NCBI GenBank assembly: GCA_947647815.1
Contig: CANSLW010000009.1
Location: 1-34,136, forward strand
DNA: 34,136 bases
Direction: 5' to 3'
From: an uncultured Dorea sp.
Lineage (GTDB): Bacteria; Bacillota; Clostridia; Lachnospirales; Lachnospiraceae
Shown here: one piece after another, positions 32,338-34,136 of the stretch
How positions within the stretch are numbered: position 1 is the stretch's first letter
Layout of the letters: every line of letters starts with the position of its first letter
Translations under genes and position numbers: made by a program
The notes under the pieces: model-generated
Database searches by the model: none
What the model saw: the letters and a program-made list of their open reading frames with translations, nothing else
What the model was told of the DNA's origin: nothing

Positions 32338-34136
32338 TTATTCCTTTATACTGGTAACCGCATTCGGATGAGTTGTGGCAAATGCCGCAATAGCGTCAAG
32401 GAACCTCTTGCCGTATTTCTGAAACTTATTTTCCCCAACACCGGACACTGCAAGCATCCCCTGCTTATCCTTCGGCATTTTTATACACATATCAATCAAC
32501 GTCTTATCATTGAAAACGATATAAGGCGGTATTCCCGCTTCCTTTGCAATTGCCGTGCGCAGCTGCCGGAGTTCTTCAAACAATTGATATCCGGCGCTGG
32601 TAAATGAATCCGTTCTTCCCGCTTTTTTCTTTCTGCCTGCCGCCGGTATCTCCTTTTCCTTAAACTTCTTAATCACTACGCGGGCATCCCTGCTTTTTAA
32701 GCCGCTGATATCTCCCATCCTGAGAACAGGATAATCCCCGCTTGTCTGGATAATATACCCTTCGCTTAACATCTGGTCAATCAATATCTGAATATCCTTT
32801 TCATTAATGCCCGATAAAGCTCCGTATGATTTATAATCCGCTGCGCCGGTTTCTCTTATCCGGGCACGTCTGGCTCCAGCCAAAGTTCCTGCCACAATAT
32901 TCCGTCCATACCTGCCCCTGGTCTCCGCCACACAGTTAACCACCCATTTCGCCGCGTCCGTCATATCGGCTTCTGTATAATCGCGATGGCAGTTGCCGCA
33001 GTTATCACAAGGCGCATATGTCTTCTCGCCAAAATATTCCAGTATGTAATTCCTGAGACAGGCAGTCGTCTTGCAGTATCCTTCCATAACCTGAAGCCTG
33101 TGGGCATCTCTCTGCTTCACAAGTTCAATATCTTCGTCATCCATTTCTTCAAACGTCTTATTATCAAGCAAAAACTTGTCTATCATGACATCTTGCGCTG
33201 AGAACAGAAGAATACACTGTGAATTCTCTCCGTCACGCCCTGCACGTCCAGCCTCCTGGTAATAATTCTCCATACTCTGAGGCATATTATAGTGTATAAC
33301 GAATCTTACATTGGACTTATCAATTCCCATGCCAAATGCATTAGTCGCCACCACCACCTGAGCCCTGTCATAGATAAAGTCTTCCTGATTACTCTTTCTC
33401 ATGACATTATCGATTCCTGCATGGTAGCTGGTCACAGGCACTCCCCGCTTAAACAGCTTCTCATACAGAGTATCTACATTTTTCCTCGTCGCACAATAGA
33501 TAATCCCGCTTTCATACGGATGCTTCTCAACATAATTTATAACGAAATCATCCTTCTTCTTTCCTGAAACATGCTCCACACTATAATACAGATTCTCCCT
33601 GTCAAACCCCGTCACAACCACATTGGGCCGTTTCAGCCTCAGGATACATTCGATATCCGTCTTTACTTCTGCCGTTGCCGTTGCTGTAAATGCACTGATG
33701 ACTGGTCTTTCCGGTAAATGTTCTATAAAATCAACAATCTTCAGATAACTTGGCCTGAAATCCTGCCCCCACTGAGATATACAGTGCGCCTCATCCACCG
33801 TAACCATCGATATCTCACTGTTTAGAGCAAACCTCATAAACCTGTCGCTTTCAAGTCTCTCAGGCGCTGCATAGATAATCTTATATACGCCTTGCGCCGC
33901 CAGGTCAAGAGCTTTGGCTATCTGCGTCTCTGTCAGGGAAGAATTGATGAATGCCGCATGAATCCCGGCTTCATTCAGAGATTTGACCTGATCCTGCATC
34001 AAAGAGATTAGTGGTGATATCACAAGAGTGATGCCCGGAAGCAGAAGCGCCGGCACCTGATAGCAAATTGATTTACCCGCGCCCGTCGGCATGATCGCCA
34101 GTGCGTCCCGGCCGGATAGAATCGACTGAATAATAT
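32338..34136 (-). CDS. recQ: RecQ-family ATP-dependent DNA helicase (N terminus missing)
   Basis: RecQ unwinds DNA in recombination and repair. The frame is open to the right edge, so only the N-terminal end is missing; the first visible residues read QSILSGRDALAIMPTGAGKS, the motif 0/Walker A region. DEAHCISQWGQDFRPSY is motif II, SAFTATAT motif III, NAFGMGIDKSNVR motif V and QEAGRAGRDGE motif VI. A zinc site (CRNYILEYFG, then CDNCGNCH), an RQC winged helix and a C-terminal HRDC-like domain (LIDMCIKMPKDKQGMLAVSG) follow. ATG 34092 is inside the helicase fold and is not the start. It ends about 17 bases before the metK promoter. Confidence 0.95.
   Translation of the reverse strand, partial: IIQSILSGRDALAIMPTGAGKSICYQVPALLLPGITLVISPLISLMQDQVKSLNEAGIHAAFINSSLTETQIAKALDLAAQGVYKIIYAAPERLESDRFMRFALNSEISMVTVDEAHCISQWGQDFRPSYLKIVDFIEHLPERPVISAFTATATAEVKTDIECILRLKRPNVVVTGFDRENLYYSVEHVSGKKKDDFVINYVEKHPYESGIIYCATRKNVDTLYEKLFKRGVPVTSYHAGIDNVMRKSNQEDFIYDRAQVVVATNAFGMGIDKSNVRFVIHYNMPQSMENYYQEAGRAGRDGENSQCILLFSAQDVMIDKFLLDNKTFEEMDDEDIELVKQRDAHRLQVMEGYCKTTACLRNYILEYFGEKTYAPCDNCGNCHRDYTEADMTDAAKWVVNCVAETRGRYGRNIVAGTLAGARRARIRETGAADYKSYGALSGINEKDIQILIDQMLSEGYIIQTSGDYPVLRMGDISGLKSRDARVVIKKFKEKEIPAAGRKKKAGRTDSFTSAGYQLFEELRQLRTAIAKEAGIPPYIVFNDKTLIDMCIKMPKDKQGMLAVSGVGENKFQKYGKRFLDAIAAFATTHPNAVTSIKE

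Noticed and set aside
1-34136. CRISPR arrays, tRNA or rRNA genes, complete IS elements
   Set aside because: I looked for regular spaced repeats, T-loop and anticodon-stem patterns, and transposase motifs, and found none.

Overview
The window reads as chromosomal DNA from a low-to-mid GC Firmicute, most likely a Lachnospiraceae (Clostridium cluster XIVa) gut bacterium. The evidence is the codon use, AGGAGG-type ribosome binding sites, consensus sigma-A promoters, an S-box (SAM-I) riboswitch on metK, and small families I associate with that group (DUF6440, DUF6145, DUF6429). Nearly every gene is on the minus strand. The exceptions are a DUF6440 gene and uridine phosphorylase. I saw no rRNA, tRNA, CRISPR array or complete insertion sequence.

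The left half (about 1-17.3 kb) is accessory. It starts with a tightly packed minus-strand operon that runs off the left edge: a GHKL-type ATPase (4120-5646), a UvrD-like SF1 helicase (2156-4117), a bactofilin-like beta-helix protein (1121-2146) and the first 373 residues of a protein whose layout recalls the N-terminal region of DISARM DrmA helicases (1-1119). Gaps are 1-9 bases, so the four are probably co-translated. This is the best candidate for an undescribed system, probably anti-phage defence. Next come a Phd-Doc toxin-antitoxin pair, then a two-gene unit pairing a protein that begins MKIRSDFVTNSSSSSF with a radical SAM/SPASM-like enzyme whose cluster motif is irregular. After these are an orphan gene with an Ada-like zinc site, an HTH regulator divergent from the DUF6440 gene, two GNAT acetyltransferases, an AAA-ATPase/PD-(D/E)XK protein with its own helix-turn-helix, a 740-residue pRiA4b-ORF3/SEC-C protein, and a decayed DUF4143 ATPase.

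The right half (about 17.4-34.1 kb) is housekeeping. greA and lysS share a near-perfect consensus promoter; lysS carries a C-terminal HD-like domain. A second run reads rRNA/tRNA 2'-O-methyltransferase, patatin-like protein fused in frame to ornithine carbamoyltransferase (argF), birA, a DUF6145 protein, coaX and dusB. Uridine phosphorylase is transcribed the other way and ends in a strong terminator. A FabG/hydroxysteroid-dehydrogenase-like SDR has a perfect palindrome in its leader. An OmpR-type two-component system, metK with its riboswitch and terminator, and a recQ cut off by the right edge complete the window.

Points most worth a second look are the left-edge operon, the SSSSS-protein/radical SAM pair, the patatin-OTC fusion with an internal argF start, the LysS-HD fusion, and several sharp inverted repeats in regulatory positions. 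All assignments come from reading the sequence and from remembered family motifs; no database search was possible.
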